Below, one piece after another: positions 53,188-62,730 of a stretch of 64,000 nucleotides of DNA. How positions within the stretch are numbered: the first letter of the stretch is position 1; each line of letters starts with the position of its first letter. The notes below the pieces were generated by a model. That model made no database searches. It worked only from the letters and a program-made list of their open reading frames with translations, and had not been told where the DNA came from. The translations under genes and the position numbers were made by a program. Source of the DNA: JAITMY01 sp031549685 (GTDB taxonomy: Bacteria > Bacteroidota > Bacteroidia > Bacteroidales > UBA932). The DNA lies in the NCBI GenBank assembly GCA_031549685.1, contig JAVBPG010000022.1:1-64000 (forward strand), given 5' to 3'.

Positions 53188-55425
53188 ATGATAGGACAAA
53201 GCAACAACAAGCAGCAAAAACCGGCGGACAAAACACCGCAGCGGAAGCCCAACAACAACGTATTCTGGATTTACGCCGTCATCATCGCCGGCATTTTTGC
53301 CATCAACTTTTTTGTCAACACCGGAGCGCCGGTGGCAACAACCTGGCGCGATGTGCGCACCCAGATGCTGCAATCGCATGACATAGAAAAGATTGTGGTG
53401 GTAAATAACCAGCGCAGGGTAGAGGTGTACATTAAGCCCGACCGGCTGAGCAAGTACGAGGATAAGTTCAAATCCCGCTTCAAATCGCCGGCCAAGCAGG
53501 GGCCGCATTTCTACTTTACCATCGGCGACAGCAAGGCCTTTGAGGATAACCTTCGCGAGGCGCAGTACGACATTGCCGAGAGCGACCGCATAGAGCCGCA
53601 GTTTATCGACCGAACCGACTACTTAGGCGGCATCATCAGCTACCTCTTGCCCATTGCCCTGCTCATTGGCGTGTGGATTTTCATGTCGCGCCGCATGGGT
53701 GCCGGCATGGGAGGCGGCATTTTCAGCGTCGGCAAATCCAAGGCCCAGCTCTTTGACAAGGACAACAAGGTAAAGGTTACCTTTAACGAGGTGGCCGGCT
53801 TAGAGGAGGCTAAGGTGGAGATTATGGAGATTGTGGACTTCCTCAAAAACCCGAAGCGCTACACCGACCTGGGCGGAAAAATCCCGAAGGGAGCCCTGCT
53901 CGTAGGCCCTCCGGGAACTGGTAAAACATTGTTAGCTAAAGCTGTAGCAGGAGAGGCCAACGTGCCCTTCTTCTCGCTGTCGGGCTCCGATTTTGTAGAA
54001 ATGTTTGTGGGTGTGGGCGCGTCGCGCGTGCGCGATTTGTTCAAGCAGGCCAAGGAAAAGGCACCCTGCATTATTTTTATCGACGAAATAGACGCCATTG
54101 GACGGGCGCGCGGCAACAAGCCCGCGTTTAACGCCAACGATGAACGCGAAAATACGCTCAACCAGCTGCTTACCGAGATGGACGGCTTTGCCTCCAACTC
54201 GGGCGTAATTATACTTGCCGCCACCAACCGCGCCGACATACTCGACCGGGCACTGCTGCGCGCCGGCCGCTTCGACCGTCAAATCCACGTTGACCTGCCC
54301 GACCTTAAGGAGCGCCTCGAAATCTTCAAGGTACACCTGCGCGGGCTGAAGCTTGTCCCCGAGTTCGAAATCGACTTTTTGGCCAAGCAAACGCCCGGCT
54401 TTTCGGGCGCCGATATTGCCAACGTGTGCAACGAGGCCGCGCTGATAGCCGCCCGCAAGAATAAGCCGGCCATCGACAAGCAGGATTTTCTCGACGCCGT
54501 TGACCGTATTATCGGCGGCCTGGAGAAGAAGAATAAAATTATTTCGCTTGACGAAAAGCGCACCATTGCCTACCACGAGGCCGGGCACGCCACCGTGAGC
54601 TGGCTGCTGGAGCACGCCAACCCGCTGGTAAAGGTAACCATCATTCCGCGCGGCCGCTCGCTGGGCGCCGCCTGGTACCTGCCCGAGGAGCGACAAATTA
54701 CCACGCAGGAGCAGCTGCTCGATGAGATGGCCTCCATACTTGGCGGCCGCGCCTCGGAGGAGCTTACCTTCCACAAGATTTCGACCGGAGCGCTCAACGA
54801 CCTGGAACGCGTAACCAAGCAGGCCTACTCCATGATAGCCTTCTTTGGCATGAGTCCCAAGCTGCGCAACATCAGCTACTACGACTCGGCAGGGCAGGAG
54901 TACACCTTCTCAAAGCCCTACAGCGAAAAAACGGCTGAGGCCATCGACGAAGAGGTGCAAGCCCTGGTGGATAAGGCCTACAAGCTGGCCAAGCAGGTGC
55001 TTACGCAAAACAAAAAGGGCCTGAAGCAGCTGGCCGAGCTGCTGCTGGAGCGCGAGGTTATTTTTAGCGAGGATTTGGAGAAAATATTCGGTAGGCGCAA
55101 GGGCGATGTTACCGACTTGGCCACCGATGCCGGTGCGCAGCCTGCGCTTCCGGCCGAAGCCGGTCAGGAGGCCGCCGCCGAGCCCGAAAAACCCAAGCGC
55201 AGGCGCGCTAAAAAGGCCGAGCCCGAGCTTACTGCCGAGGGCGAGGAGGCTGCAGCCGAGCACAAACCGGCGCAGGAAAAATCGCTGTTCGATGCCCCTG
55301 AGCCATCACAACCGGAGCCTGCGGAACCTACTGAAATAGCAGAGGTTACTGATACTACGGAACCTACGGAACCTACCGAGCCCATTGAGCCTGCGGCCCC
55401 GGGCGAAGAGGAGGAAAAGAAGTAA
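53188..55425 (+). CDS. ftsH: ATP-dependent zinc metalloprotease FtsH
   Basis: Membrane-anchored AAA+ protease that degrades misfolded membrane proteins and regulators. The 745-residue protein has helices at about 25-43 and 147-166 flanking a periplasmic domain. Then come Walker A GPPGTGKT at 240-247, Walker B IIFIDE, the SRH region (ATNRADILDRALLRAGRFDRQ) and the zinc site HEAGH at 463-467. The C-terminal 80 or so residues are an unusual acidic tail rich in Glu, Pro and Thr with EPTEPTEP-like repeats, after a short RRRAKK basic patch. A DUF2007 gene and cdsA follow closely. Confidence 0.97.
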   Translation: MIGQSNNKQQKPADKTPQRKPNNNVFWIYAVIIAGIFAINFFVNTGAPVATTWRDVRTQMLQSHDIEKIVVVNNQRRVEVYIKPDRLSKYEDKFKSRFKSPAKQGPHFYFTIGDSKAFEDNLREAQYDIAESDRIEPQFIDRTDYLGGIISYLLPIALLIGVWIFMSRRMGAGMGGGIFSVGKSKAQLFDKDNKVKVTFNEVAGLEEAKVEIMEIVDFLKNPKRYTDLGGKIPKGALLVGPPGTGKTLLAKAVAGEANVPFFSLSGSDFVEMFVGVGASRVRDLFKQAKEKAPCIIFIDEIDAIGRARGNKPAFNANDERENTLNQLLTEMDGFASNSGVIILAATNRADILDRALLRAGRFDRQIHVDLPDLKERLEIFKVHLRGLKLVPEFEIDFLAKQTPGFSGADIANVCNEAALIAARKNKPAIDKQDFLDAVDRIIGGLEKKNKIISLDEKRTIAYHEAGHATVSWLLEHANPLVKVTIIPRGRSLGAAWYLPEERQITTQEQLLDEMASILGGRASEELTFHKISTGALNDLERVTKQAYSMIAFFGMSPKLRNISYYDSAGQEYTFSKPYSEKTAEAIDEEVQALVDKAYKLAKQVLTQNKKGLKQLAELLLEREVIFSEDLEKIFGRRKGDVTDLATDAGAQPALPAEAGQEAAAEPEKPKRRRAKKAEPELTAEGEEAAAEHKPAQEKSLFDAPEPSQPEPAEPTEIAEVTDTTEPTEPTEPIEPAAPGEEEEKK

Positions 55426-55435
55426 GTTTTACAAT

Positions 55436-55639
55436 ATGGAAAAAGGTTGGGTAAAAATATACGAATCATCGGATCCAATAATGGCGGAGCTGCTCCGGCA
55501 GCACCTGGAGGAGGAGGATATTTATGCGGTGGTGCTCAACAAGCGCGACTCATCGTACGTATCGTTTGGTAGCGTGGAGCTGTACGTGCACGAATCAAAC
55601 AGGGATGAGGCGCTAAAGCTAATGAATGAAAAGCTATGA
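55436..55639 (+). CDS. DUF2007 domain protein
   Basis: A 67-residue protein: MEKGWVKIYESSDPIMAELL, then a short beta-alpha-beta pattern (VVLNKRDSSY, VELYVHESNRDEALKLM). It fits the DUF2007 putative signal-transducing domain, function unproven. It lies 10 bases after ftsH and overlaps cdsA by 4 bases (ATGA), so the three are co-translated. Confidence 0.85.
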   Translation: MEKGWVKIYESSDPIMAELLRQHLEEEDIYAVVLNKRDSSYVSFGSVELYVHESNRDEALKLMNEKL

Positions 55640-56445
55640 AGTGGAAGAACTTGCTTATACGCACGCTGTCGGGGGCGGTTTACGTGGCGCTGGTGGTAGG
55701 CTCCCTGCTTTGGTGCCCGCAGGCCTTTGAAGCAGTTATGCTTTTTGCCATGCTGGTGTGCATGCACGAGTTTTACTCCATTAGCCGCACGCTGGGCGTA
55801 AAGCCGCAGTACGTCTTAGGCATGGTAATGGCAGCGCTGCTTTTTGTGGCGGTTTACACTTTGGCCTTTGGCCTGTGCTGCAACGCGTACCTGCTTTTTG
55901 CACTTATACCTTTATTTACCCTGGTATTCTTTGTGGAGCTGTTTCGCAAAAGCGCGGCGCCTTTTACCAACATAGCCTATACGCTGCTGGGCTTAATGTA
56001 CGTAGCCTTTCCGCTTTCGCTCATGAGCAGCGTATACAGCGTGGGCGGTATGCACCTCATGCTTAGCTTTTTTATTTTGCTTTGGGCCAACGATACCTTT
56101 GCCTACCTGTTTGGCATTACGCTCGGCCGCCACAAGCTGTTCCCCAGCATTTCGCCCAAGAAATCGTGGGAGGGATACCTTGGCGGCATACTTTCGGTGG
56201 TGGTGTTCTCGTACATTCTGCACCGCGCATTCGACGACGTGGCGCTGGTGCACATGGTGTCGGTGGGCGTTATTATTTCGGTTACCGCCGTGCTGGCCGA
56301 TCTGGTGGAGTCGATGCTGAAGCGCAGTGCGGGGATTAAAGATTCGGGCAAAATAATGCCCGGGCACGGCGGCCTGCTCGACCGCTTCGACGCGGCGCTG
56401 CTGTCGCTGCCGCTGGTATTTGCCTATGTAATGGTATTTATGTAA
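55636..56445 (+). CDS. cdsA: Phosphatidate cytidylyltransferase
   Basis: Makes CDP-diacylglycerol from phosphatidate and CTP in the inner membrane. The 269-residue protein has about seven or eight helices and the C-terminal family signature with KRSAGIKDSGKIMPGHGGLLDRFDA. The start overlaps the stop of the DUF2007 gene. psd, acting later in the same phospholipid pathway, follows after 78 bases. Confidence 0.95.
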   Translation: MKWKNLLIRTLSGAVYVALVVGSLLWCPQAFEAVMLFAMLVCMHEFYSISRTLGVKPQYVLGMVMAALLFVAVYTLAFGLCCNAYLLFALIPLFTLVFFVELFRKSAAPFTNIAYTLLGLMYVAFPLSLMSSVYSVGGMHLMLSFFILLWANDTFAYLFGITLGRHKLFPSISPKKSWEGYLGGILSVVVFSYILHRAFDDVALVHMVSVGVIISVTAVLADLVESMLKRSAGIKDSGKIMPGHGGLLDRFDAALLSLPLVFAYVMVFM

Positions 56446-56523
56446 AAATAATGATGTTCGAAGCTCGATATGTGATGTAGCAAAGTCGCATGTCGTAAGT
56501 CGCATGTCGCAAGTCAATATAGT

Positions 56524-57174
56524 ATGACAATTCACAGAGAAGGAACCGCCACCATTGTAGTGGTGTTGCTGCTGTTAGCGGCCATTTGCATGTCGGTATT
56601 TTACCTGCTGGGCTGCGGCATAATTTCGTGTACGCTGGCGGTTGCCGCCTTCATTTTCTGGTGCTGGATCATTCGCTTTTTCCGCATCCCGACGCGCCCG
56701 CTGCAGCACGACGATAGCGCCATTTACGCACCCTGCGACGGTAAAGTGGTGGTAATAGAGGAGGTATTTGAGCCTGAGTATTTGAACGAAAGGTGCCGGC
56801 AAATCTCCATCTTCATGTCGCCCAACAACGTGCACGTAAACCTTTACCCCGTATCGGGCGAGGTGGAGTACCAAAAGTACCATCCGGGCAAATTTTTGGT
56901 GGCCTGGCACCCGAAATCCTCTACCGACAACGAGCGCACCACGGTGGTGGTGAATACGGGCACGGCTAAAATACTGTTCAGGCAAATTGCCGGTGCTGTT
57001 GCGCGCCGCATCGTGTGCTACGCCAAAAAGGGCGATAGGGCGGTGCAGAACAAGGAAATGGGCTTCATTAAGTTCGGCTCGCGCGTGGATGTTTTCATTC
57101 CGTTGTCGGCAAAAGTGGAGGTGGTGCTGGAGCAAAAAACGCAGGGCGGACAAACGATTTTGGCAAGGTTTTAG
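56524..57174 (+). CDS. psd: Phosphatidylserine decarboxylase
   Basis: Converts phosphatidylserine to phosphatidylethanolamine. The 216-residue short form has two N-terminal helices (about 10-55), APCDGKVVVIEEV, FMSPNNVHVNLYPVSGEV and the self-cleavage region FGSRVDVF near the C-terminus. The serine there would become the pyruvoyl group. It follows cdsA; the phosphatidylserine synthase between them in the pathway is not in the window. The gap before it holds GTCGCATGTCG stutter words. Confidence 0.94.
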   Translation: MTIHREGTATIVVVLLLLAAICMSVFYLLGCGIISCTLAVAAFIFWCWIIRFFRIPTRPLQHDDSAIYAPCDGKVVVIEEVFEPEYLNERCRQISIFMSPNNVHVNLYPVSGEVEYQKYHPGKFLVAWHPKSSTDNERTTVVVNTGTAKILFRQIAGAVARRIVCYAKKGDRAVQNKEMGFIKFGSRVDVFIPLSAKVEVVLEQKTQGGQTILARF

Positions 57175-57188
57175 TAGGTTACACTAAA

Positions 57189-57251
57189 TGTCATTGCGGC
57201 CTTGAGCCGGAATCTCCTCACTTGAGATTGCGGATCAAGTCCGCAATGACA
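57189..57251. repeat. Intergenic hairpin repeat, short form
   Basis: TGTCATTGCGGCCTTGAGCC faces GATTGCGGATCAAGTCCGCA followed by ATGACA, with a GAATCTCCTCACTTGAGATT link. Same family as 22083-22168 but with a shorter centre. Confidence 0.78.
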
Positions 57252-57313
57252 AAAGCGATGTAAATATTTTGAGCAAAGATTCTATACAACAAAAGAAGTT
57301 TGCAAACTTTTCG

Positions 57314-58411
57314 ATGAATAAGCTTGCACGCTACATCATCATCGCCGTGGTTACAGCAGCAGTGCTGGCGGTGGTGTGGTACTTCCAAAACATTGTGGCC
57401 TACGTGCTGGCGGCGGCAGTGCTGTCGCTCATAGGCAAACCTCTGATGGATGTCCTTTCAAAGGTAAGGATCAAAAAGTGGCATTTGCCTCGCTTCCTTT
57501 GCGCCGCTATTACGCTCATAGCCATTTGGTTAATATTTGTTTTATTCTTTTACATTTTCATTCCCCTTATCCTTGAGCAGGTCAACGAGTTTGCCAAGGT
57601 AGATGTGGCGGGGCTCACCGCCCAGCTTGACGATCCGCTGCACAAGCTCGATGTGTGGGTTCGGAGCCACCTCTCGTCCGACCCCGATTTTTCGATTAAA
57701 ACAACGTTGTACCACGAGGTGGAAAAGGTGGTGAATATGTCGCAGCTGTCGGGGCTGTTCGGCTCGCTGGCCGGCACCATTAAGGACTTTGGCATTGCTA
57801 TTTTTGCTATTTCGTTCATTACCTTTTTCTTCCTCAAGGAGGATAAGCTGTTTTTTAGAACCGTGGTGCTCATTTTCCCGCAGCGCTACGAGCACAACAT
57901 TACGCGGGCGCTTTCGTCGGTCAACCGCCTGCTGGTGCGCTACTTTATCGGCATTTTTACCGACATGCTCTGCGTAATGACCTTGCTTACCATTGGCCTT
58001 ACGCTGGTGGCGGGCTTTTCGTGGCAGCAGGCGCTGCTTATGGGCTTGGTGGCCGGCGTGTTTAACGTTATACCCTACGTGGGGCCGCTGGTGGGCTACG
58101 CCTTCGGCATACTCATTTGCCTGGTGTCGGCGGTCAACAGCAGTATGGAGTTTGTGCCGATGGTAATCAAAACGGTGGCCGTGTTCTTTACCGTACAGGT
58201 AGTTGATATGGCTGTTTTACAGCCCACCATATACTCCAACAGCGTGAAGGCGCATCCGCTCGAAATATTTTTGGTAATACTCATTGCGGGCAGCGTGGCC
58301 GGTGTGCTGGGCATGCTTGTTGCCATTCCCACGTACACGGTTATCCGCGTCTTTGCCAAGGAGTTTTTCAACAACTTCCGCGTGGTGCAAAAGCTCACGG
58401 AGAAAATATAA
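57314..58411 (+). CDS. AI-2E family transporter
   Basis: A 365-residue inner membrane protein with about seven or eight helices, of the PerM/AI-2E family, whose members export autoinducer-2 or exchange ions. Typical segments are ARYIIIAVVTAAVLAVVWYF, LIPFIL-like helices around PLILEQV, GVFNVIPYVGPLVGYAFG and VDMAVLQPTIYSNSVKAHPLEIFLVIL. The ATG at 57314 gives the typical short N-terminus; a TTG at 57269 would add 15 polar residues. The substrate is not inferable. Confidence 0.88.
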   Translation: MNKLARYIIIAVVTAAVLAVVWYFQNIVAYVLAAAVLSLIGKPLMDVLSKVRIKKWHLPRFLCAAITLIAIWLIFVLFFYIFIPLILEQVNEFAKVDVAGLTAQLDDPLHKLDVWVRSHLSSDPDFSIKTTLYHEVEKVVNMSQLSGLFGSLAGTIKDFGIAIFAISFITFFFLKEDKLFFRTVVLIFPQRYEHNITRALSSVNRLLVRYFIGIFTDMLCVMTLLTIGLTLVAGFSWQQALLMGLVAGVFNVIPYVGPLVGYAFGILICLVSAVNSSMEFVPMVIKTVAVFFTVQVVDMAVLQPTIYSNSVKAHPLEIFLVILIAGSVAGVLGMLVAIPTYTVIRVFAKEFFNNFRVVQKLTEKI

Positions 58412-58494
58412 GTAGACCGAGGGCAGTAGGCAATGGAGTGGGTAAACCTTAAATTTTTGAATCTTTAATTCCTGAATCTTTGAATCTTTAAACC

Positions 58495-60576
58495 ATGTTA
58501 CGCAAACTACTCATTATTATGTCGATAGTAGCAGTTGCAGCTGTCAGCTCATGCAGCGAAAGCAACCCTTTTTACGGCGAATATACAACCCCACACGAGG
58601 TTCCGCCCTTTGATAAAATAAAGCTGCAGCACTACATGCCTGCGTTTAAGGAGGGCATGAAGCAGCAGGCCGAGGAGGTCGAAAATATAGTGAGCAACGC
58701 GCAGGCGCCCACCTTTGCCAACACCATTGAGGCGCTGGAGTGGAGCGGAAAGCTGCTGGAGCGCGTCAGCCTTGTTTTCTTTAACCTCAACGAGGCCGAA
58801 ACGAGCGCCGAAATGGACAAAATAGCCGAGCAAGTAGCACCGATGCTATCCAAGCACCAGGACGATATGCTGCTCAACGAGGGGCTATTTGCCAAGGTAA
58901 AGCAGGTGTACGACCAATCCGCCGAGCTGAACCTAAACCTGGAGCAAAAAAGGCTGCTCGACGAAACGTATAAAAAGTTTGTGCGCGGAGGCGCCAACCT
59001 TGCGCCCGAAGCCAAGGAGCAGCTGCGCGTGGTAAACCAAAGGCTGGCCTCGCTTACGCTAAAGTTCGGGCAAAATGTGCTGGCCGAAACCAACGCCTTT
59101 CAGCTGGTTATTGATAACCCGGCCGACCTGGAGGGGCTACCCCAATCGGTAATCAATGCCGCTGAGGTGGATAGCGGAAAGTGGGTATTTACGCTCAAAA
59201 ATCCGAGTTTCATACCCTTTATGCAGTACTCGGCCAAGCGCAACCTGCGCCAGCAGCTGTTCAACGCCTACGCCAACCGCGGCAACAACGGAAACGAGTA
59301 CGACAACAACGCCGTAATAGCCGAAATAGTCTCGCTGCGCGTACAAAAAGCCAAGCTTATGGGTTACGAAACCTTTGCCGACTACGTGCTGGACGACTGC
59401 ATGGCCAAAACGCCGCGCAGCGTGTACAACATGCTCGCGCGCCTGTGGACACCCACGCTACGTAAGGCTAAGCAGGAGGCAGCCAACCAGCAGCAGCTCA
59501 TCAACAAGAGCAAGGAAGGCTTTGCCCTGCAACCATACGACTGGCGCTACTATGAGCAAAAAATCAAGCAGCAGAGCTACAACATGGACGAGGAAGAGCT
59601 GCGCCCCTACTTTGCGCTGGACAACGTGCGCCAGGGCATTTTTACCTTGGTCGAAAAGCTGTACGGCGTGCAGTTCTCGCAGGTTACCGATGTGCCCATG
59701 TACCACAAGGATGTAACCTGCTACAGCGCCCGCGACAACAACGGCGACTTCCTGGGCCTCATGTACTTTGACTTTTTCCCCCGCCCCGGCAAGCGCGGCG
59801 GTGCCTGGATGACCAACTTCCGAGAGCAGTCGTACCGCCACGGCAAGCGCATAGCGCCGGTCATCTCGCTGGTGTGCAACTTTACGCCGGCCAACGGCAA
59901 TGTTCCTTCGCTGCTTACCCCCGATGAGGTAGAAACTTTCTTCCACGAGTTTGGGCACGGGCTGCACAGCCTATTTTCCAACTGCCAGTACAAGAGCCAG
60001 GCCGGCACCAACGTGGCGCGCGACTTTGTGGAGCTGCCCTCGCAAATAATGGAGAACTGGGCCTTTGAACCCGAAATGCTGGCCCTCTACGCCAAGCACT
60101 ACCAAACCGGCGAGGTTATTCCCGCCTACCTTATTCAGAAAATAGTGAGCACCAAGCAGTACGGACAGGGCTTTAAAACCATGGAGTACATAGCCGCCTC
60201 GTGGCTCGACATGGATTACCACGTGCTGAAGGACAGCACCCGCATTAATACGCAGCAGTTTGAGCGCGCCTCAATGGACAAGCTCAAGCTCATCCCCGAA
60301 ATACTGCCGCGCTACCGCAGCACCTACTTCAACCACATTTTCTCGGGTGGCTACTACGCCGGCTACTACAGCTACATTTGGGCCGAGGTGCTTGATGCCG
60401 ATGCATTTGACCAGTTCAAGAAGAAGGGCGACATTTTCGACACCAGCGTGGCTACGGCATTTCGCAAGTGCATACTTGAGCGTGGCGGCACCGAAGATGC
60501 CATGGTGCTGTACAAGCGTTTTAGCGGGCACGAACCCGACATTACGCCGCTGGTAAAGAGAAGAGGATTGGAATAA
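58495..60576 (+). CDS. M3 family metallopeptidase (peptidyl-dipeptidase Dcp-like lipoprotein)
   Basis: A 693-residue zinc peptidase cleaving dipeptides from oligopeptide C-termini. The signal MLRKLLIIMSIVAVAAVSSC gives a lipid-anchored Cys20, so it works in the periplasm or at the outer membrane. The family pattern is clear: YTTPHEVPPFDKIKLQHYMPAF at the start, the zinc motif HEFGHGLHSLF with His484, and the end YYSYIWAEVLDADAF. A stutter of TTTGAATCTTTAA words precedes the ATG. Confidence 0.94.
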   Translation: MLRKLLIIMSIVAVAAVSSCSESNPFYGEYTTPHEVPPFDKIKLQHYMPAFKEGMKQQAEEVENIVSNAQAPTFANTIEALEWSGKLLERVSLVFFNLNEAETSAEMDKIAEQVAPMLSKHQDDMLLNEGLFAKVKQVYDQSAELNLNLEQKRLLDETYKKFVRGGANLAPEAKEQLRVVNQRLASLTLKFGQNVLAETNAFQLVIDNPADLEGLPQSVINAAEVDSGKWVFTLKNPSFIPFMQYSAKRNLRQQLFNAYANRGNNGNEYDNNAVIAEIVSLRVQKAKLMGYETFADYVLDDCMAKTPRSVYNMLARLWTPTLRKAKQEAANQQQLINKSKEGFALQPYDWRYYEQKIKQQSYNMDEEELRPYFALDNVRQGIFTLVEKLYGVQFSQVTDVPMYHKDVTCYSARDNNGDFLGLMYFDFFPRPGKRGGAWMTNFREQSYRHGKRIAPVISLVCNFTPANGNVPSLLTPDEVETFFHEFGHGLHSLFSNCQYKSQAGTNVARDFVELPSQIMENWAFEPEMLALYAKHYQTGEVIPAYLIQKIVSTKQYGQGFKTMEYIAASWLDMDYHVLKDSTRINTQQFERASMDKLKLIPEILPRYRSTYFNHIFSGGYYAGYYSYIWAEVLDADAFDQFKKKGDIFDTSVATAFRKCILERGGTEDAMVLYKRFSGHEPDITPLVKRRGLE

Positions 60577-60650
60577 CTTACCATTTGACCATGCACATTG
60601 ATTCATTTTGGTAGGTGTGCATGATAAAATGGTACATGGCAGCTGAATAA

Positions 60651-61178
60651 ATGGCACATGGTATAGTTTTACGCGCCGTAGAGCCCCTGGATTTGGAGCT
60701 GCTTTACGAGTGGGAAAATCAGCCTGAGGTATGGGAGCACGGCGATACGCCGGCCCCCTTTTCGCGGCACGCCCTGCAGCAGTATATTGATGAGGCGCAA
60801 CGCGATATATATGCTGCTAAGCAGCTCCGGCTGATGGTGGACCTTGTTCCGGATGATGGCTCGCGCATAACCATCGGCACCGCCGACCTTTACAATTTTG
60901 ACCCGCATAATGCCCGCGCCGAGGTGGGCATTCTCATCTTTGAGCAGTCGCTCAGGCGTAAGGGTTACGCCACGCAGGCCTTGCAGCAGCTTATCAGCTA
61001 TGCATTTGAATCGCTGCACCTTCACCAGCTGTACTGCTCTGTGGCCGAGAGCAACACCGCCAGCCTTGCCCTTTTCCGGCAGCTGGGCTTTGAGCTTACA
61101 GGAGTAAGAAAAGCGTGGCGGAGAAAGAATAACCACTTTGAAAACGAAGTGTTTATGCAGCTGATAAGGGAGCGGTAG
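60651..61178 (+). CDS. GNAT family N-acetyltransferase
   Basis: A 175-residue acetyl-CoA-dependent acetyltransferase of the SpeG/RimJ-like group: IVLRAVEPLDLELLYEWENQPEVWEHG at the start, EVGILIFEQSLRRKGYATQAL (the acetyl-CoA loop) and ESNTASLALFRQLGFELTG. The acceptor may be an amine, a polyamine or an N-terminus; sequence does not decide. It follows the M3 peptidase by 74 bases. Confidence 0.9.
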   Translation: MAHGIVLRAVEPLDLELLYEWENQPEVWEHGDTPAPFSRHALQQYIDEAQRDIYAAKQLRLMVDLVPDDGSRITIGTADLYNFDPHNARAEVGILIFEQSLRRKGYATQALQQLISYAFESLHLHQLYCSVAESNTASLALFRQLGFELTGVRKAWRRKNNHFENEVFMQLIRER

Positions 61179-61223
61179 GAGCCTCTATATACAATCAAAC
61201 GGCTTGTTTTTCAGTACTATACA

Positions 61224-62387
61224 CTATATCCTTTTCTTTAGGTATTCGCTGGGCGTGTAGCCCGTTTGCTCCTTAAAAAAGTTGTAGAACGAGGTGTACG
61301 ACTTAAACCCTACTTGCTCCGATACTTCCCTGATTTTAAAGTTATTGCTATTCCCCTCCGATTGCATTCGCTGCATGAACTCGCTCATACGGTACCTGTT
61401 CACAAAGGCGTAAAAGTTCATGCCGAAAGCCTCATTTATAATTTTTGACACATAGGTGCGATTCGTATTCAAGTATTTAGCCACATCATTAATGGAAAGG
61501 TTTACCTCGCGGTAGCGCTTTTGCACCTCAAACAGCTCAATCAGGTCGCTGTGTATGCGGTCGCGGCTTTCGGGCGCCGGCCCCATGCTGCCGAACTTAA
61601 CCTCGGGTTCAGCGCTGTCGTTGGGGTAGAGGAGCGGCTGGTGGTAGCCGGCAAAGAATAGCAGGAAGAGCGAGAATATGGTAATGGCTATAAATATGAG
61701 CATCAGCGGCAGCTCCAGATTTTCGAATACGATAAAAAACATGGGCATGTAGGCGTAGCACACGTAGGCCAGCAGCGCCCAGTTGGCCCACTTGAGGTTA
61801 ACGCCATCGGTGTAGGAGTATTCATGCTTGATATTTTTTCGGTGAACATACAGCATCTTTACTATCATCGCTATGTACAACGTTGTTTGTACCAAGTAGG
61901 TGGCCAGCATTAATAGGGAGACAACGTTCGCGGGTTGGTGCATGTTGGCCAGCAAGTCGCTCCAGCGCATGTAGCACTCGGGCTCTTCGCATCCCAAGAG
62001 CTGCATGGTAAACGAGGCCAACACGAAAGCCATGGCCGGGCTGAGGTGCACCAGCACAAAGCGGGCCCTAACCTTCCACGGCCTGAGCAGCGCCACAAAG
62101 TAAAAGTAAAATACCGGAGCCGACATTACCCCGTAAAGCAGGTTGTGGTAACCCATTACCGAGTAGTCGAGCAGCGAAAAGCTGAAAAAGAACTTAATGA
62201 TGTAAAGCATTGAATTGCCGGCCATAGCCAAAAAAACGTACTGGAGCGCCACCAGCGATCTGCTTTTGATTTTGCGCAGCGCAATGACCACAAACATGCT
62301 CATGGCCGTAAAAAATGGCGTTAGGAAGAAAATGAGCATCAAGTAGTTTTGCGTATTGCTTAGCGTTTGTAGCGTGTCGTGTGCCAT
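61224..62387 (-). CDS. Membrane-bound AraC family transcriptional regulator
   Basis: A 387-residue regulator. About seven membrane helices lie in residues 17-248. A linker leads to an AraC-type DNA-binding domain in the last 100 residues (SINDVAKYLNTNRTYVSKIINEAFGMNF, REVSEQVGFKSYTSFYNFFKEQTGYTPSEYLKKR). It may sense a signal at the membrane and switch nearby genes. It is divergent from the GLUG-repeat gene, across a region with repeated TTTATACGC motifs that could be its operators (inference). Confidence 0.92.
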   Translation of the reverse strand: MAHDTLQTLSNTQNYLMLIFFLTPFFTAMSMFVVIALRKIKSRSLVALQYVFLAMAGNSMLYIIKFFFSFSLLDYSVMGYHNLLYGVMSAPVFYFYFVALLRPWKVRARFVLVHLSPAMAFVLASFTMQLLGCEEPECYMRWSDLLANMHQPANVVSLLMLATYLVQTTLYIAMIVKMLYVHRKNIKHEYSYTDGVNLKWANWALLAYVCYAYMPMFFIVFENLELPLMLIFIAITIFSLFLLFFAGYHQPLLYPNDSAEPEVKFGSMGPAPESRDRIHSDLIELFEVQKRYREVNLSINDVAKYLNTNRTYVSKIINEAFGMNFYAFVNRYRMSEFMQRMQSEGNSNNFKIREVSEQVGFKSYTSFYNFFKEQTGYTPSEYLKKRI

Positions 62388-62417
62388 GGTATGGTTTTAT
62401 TAAAATTTCATGTATGC

Positions 62418-62713
62418 AATTTATACGCTTTTCCAAAAACTACTTCCCCTTTTAGCTATATTTCTTACTCCTCTACAGCCAAACGCCAGCCTGCTTTTAA
62501 TCACGGCTATGCCTCTTATGTCCGTTCTTGCCACTTTCAATAGCGTAAAAATACATCTAAGCGAAGCTTTGTATGCATACGAAAGCGGGTTTATACGCAG
62601 AACAATGCCGTTTTACGCTCCCAAATGTAGATTTATACGCAGCCAAACCGCTTATCTACCATAGCGTAGTACTTTTGTCCTGCTTTTTACGTTTGATTGT
62701 TACACCTTTACGC
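62418..62713. promoter_or_regulatory. Cluster of TTTATACGC-like motifs in the divergent intergenic region
   Basis: TTTATACGC occurs at 62420-62428, 62590-62598 and 62632-62640. The reverse form GCGTAAAAAT is at 62543-62552, and close variants TTTTACGC at 62611-62618 and CTTTACGC at 62706-62713. The region of about 340 bases between the AraC-like and GLUG genes has no credible gene. TACTTTTG at 62670-62677 could be the -7 box for the GLUG gene. Confidence 0.45.
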
Positions 62714-62730
62714 GGCGCAACCCGTAAAAA

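Noticed and set aside
62410..62664. 84-codon open frame between the AraC-like and GLUG genes
   Set aside because: It covers the TTTATACGC motif cluster and part of the likely promoter region; composition is not protein-like.
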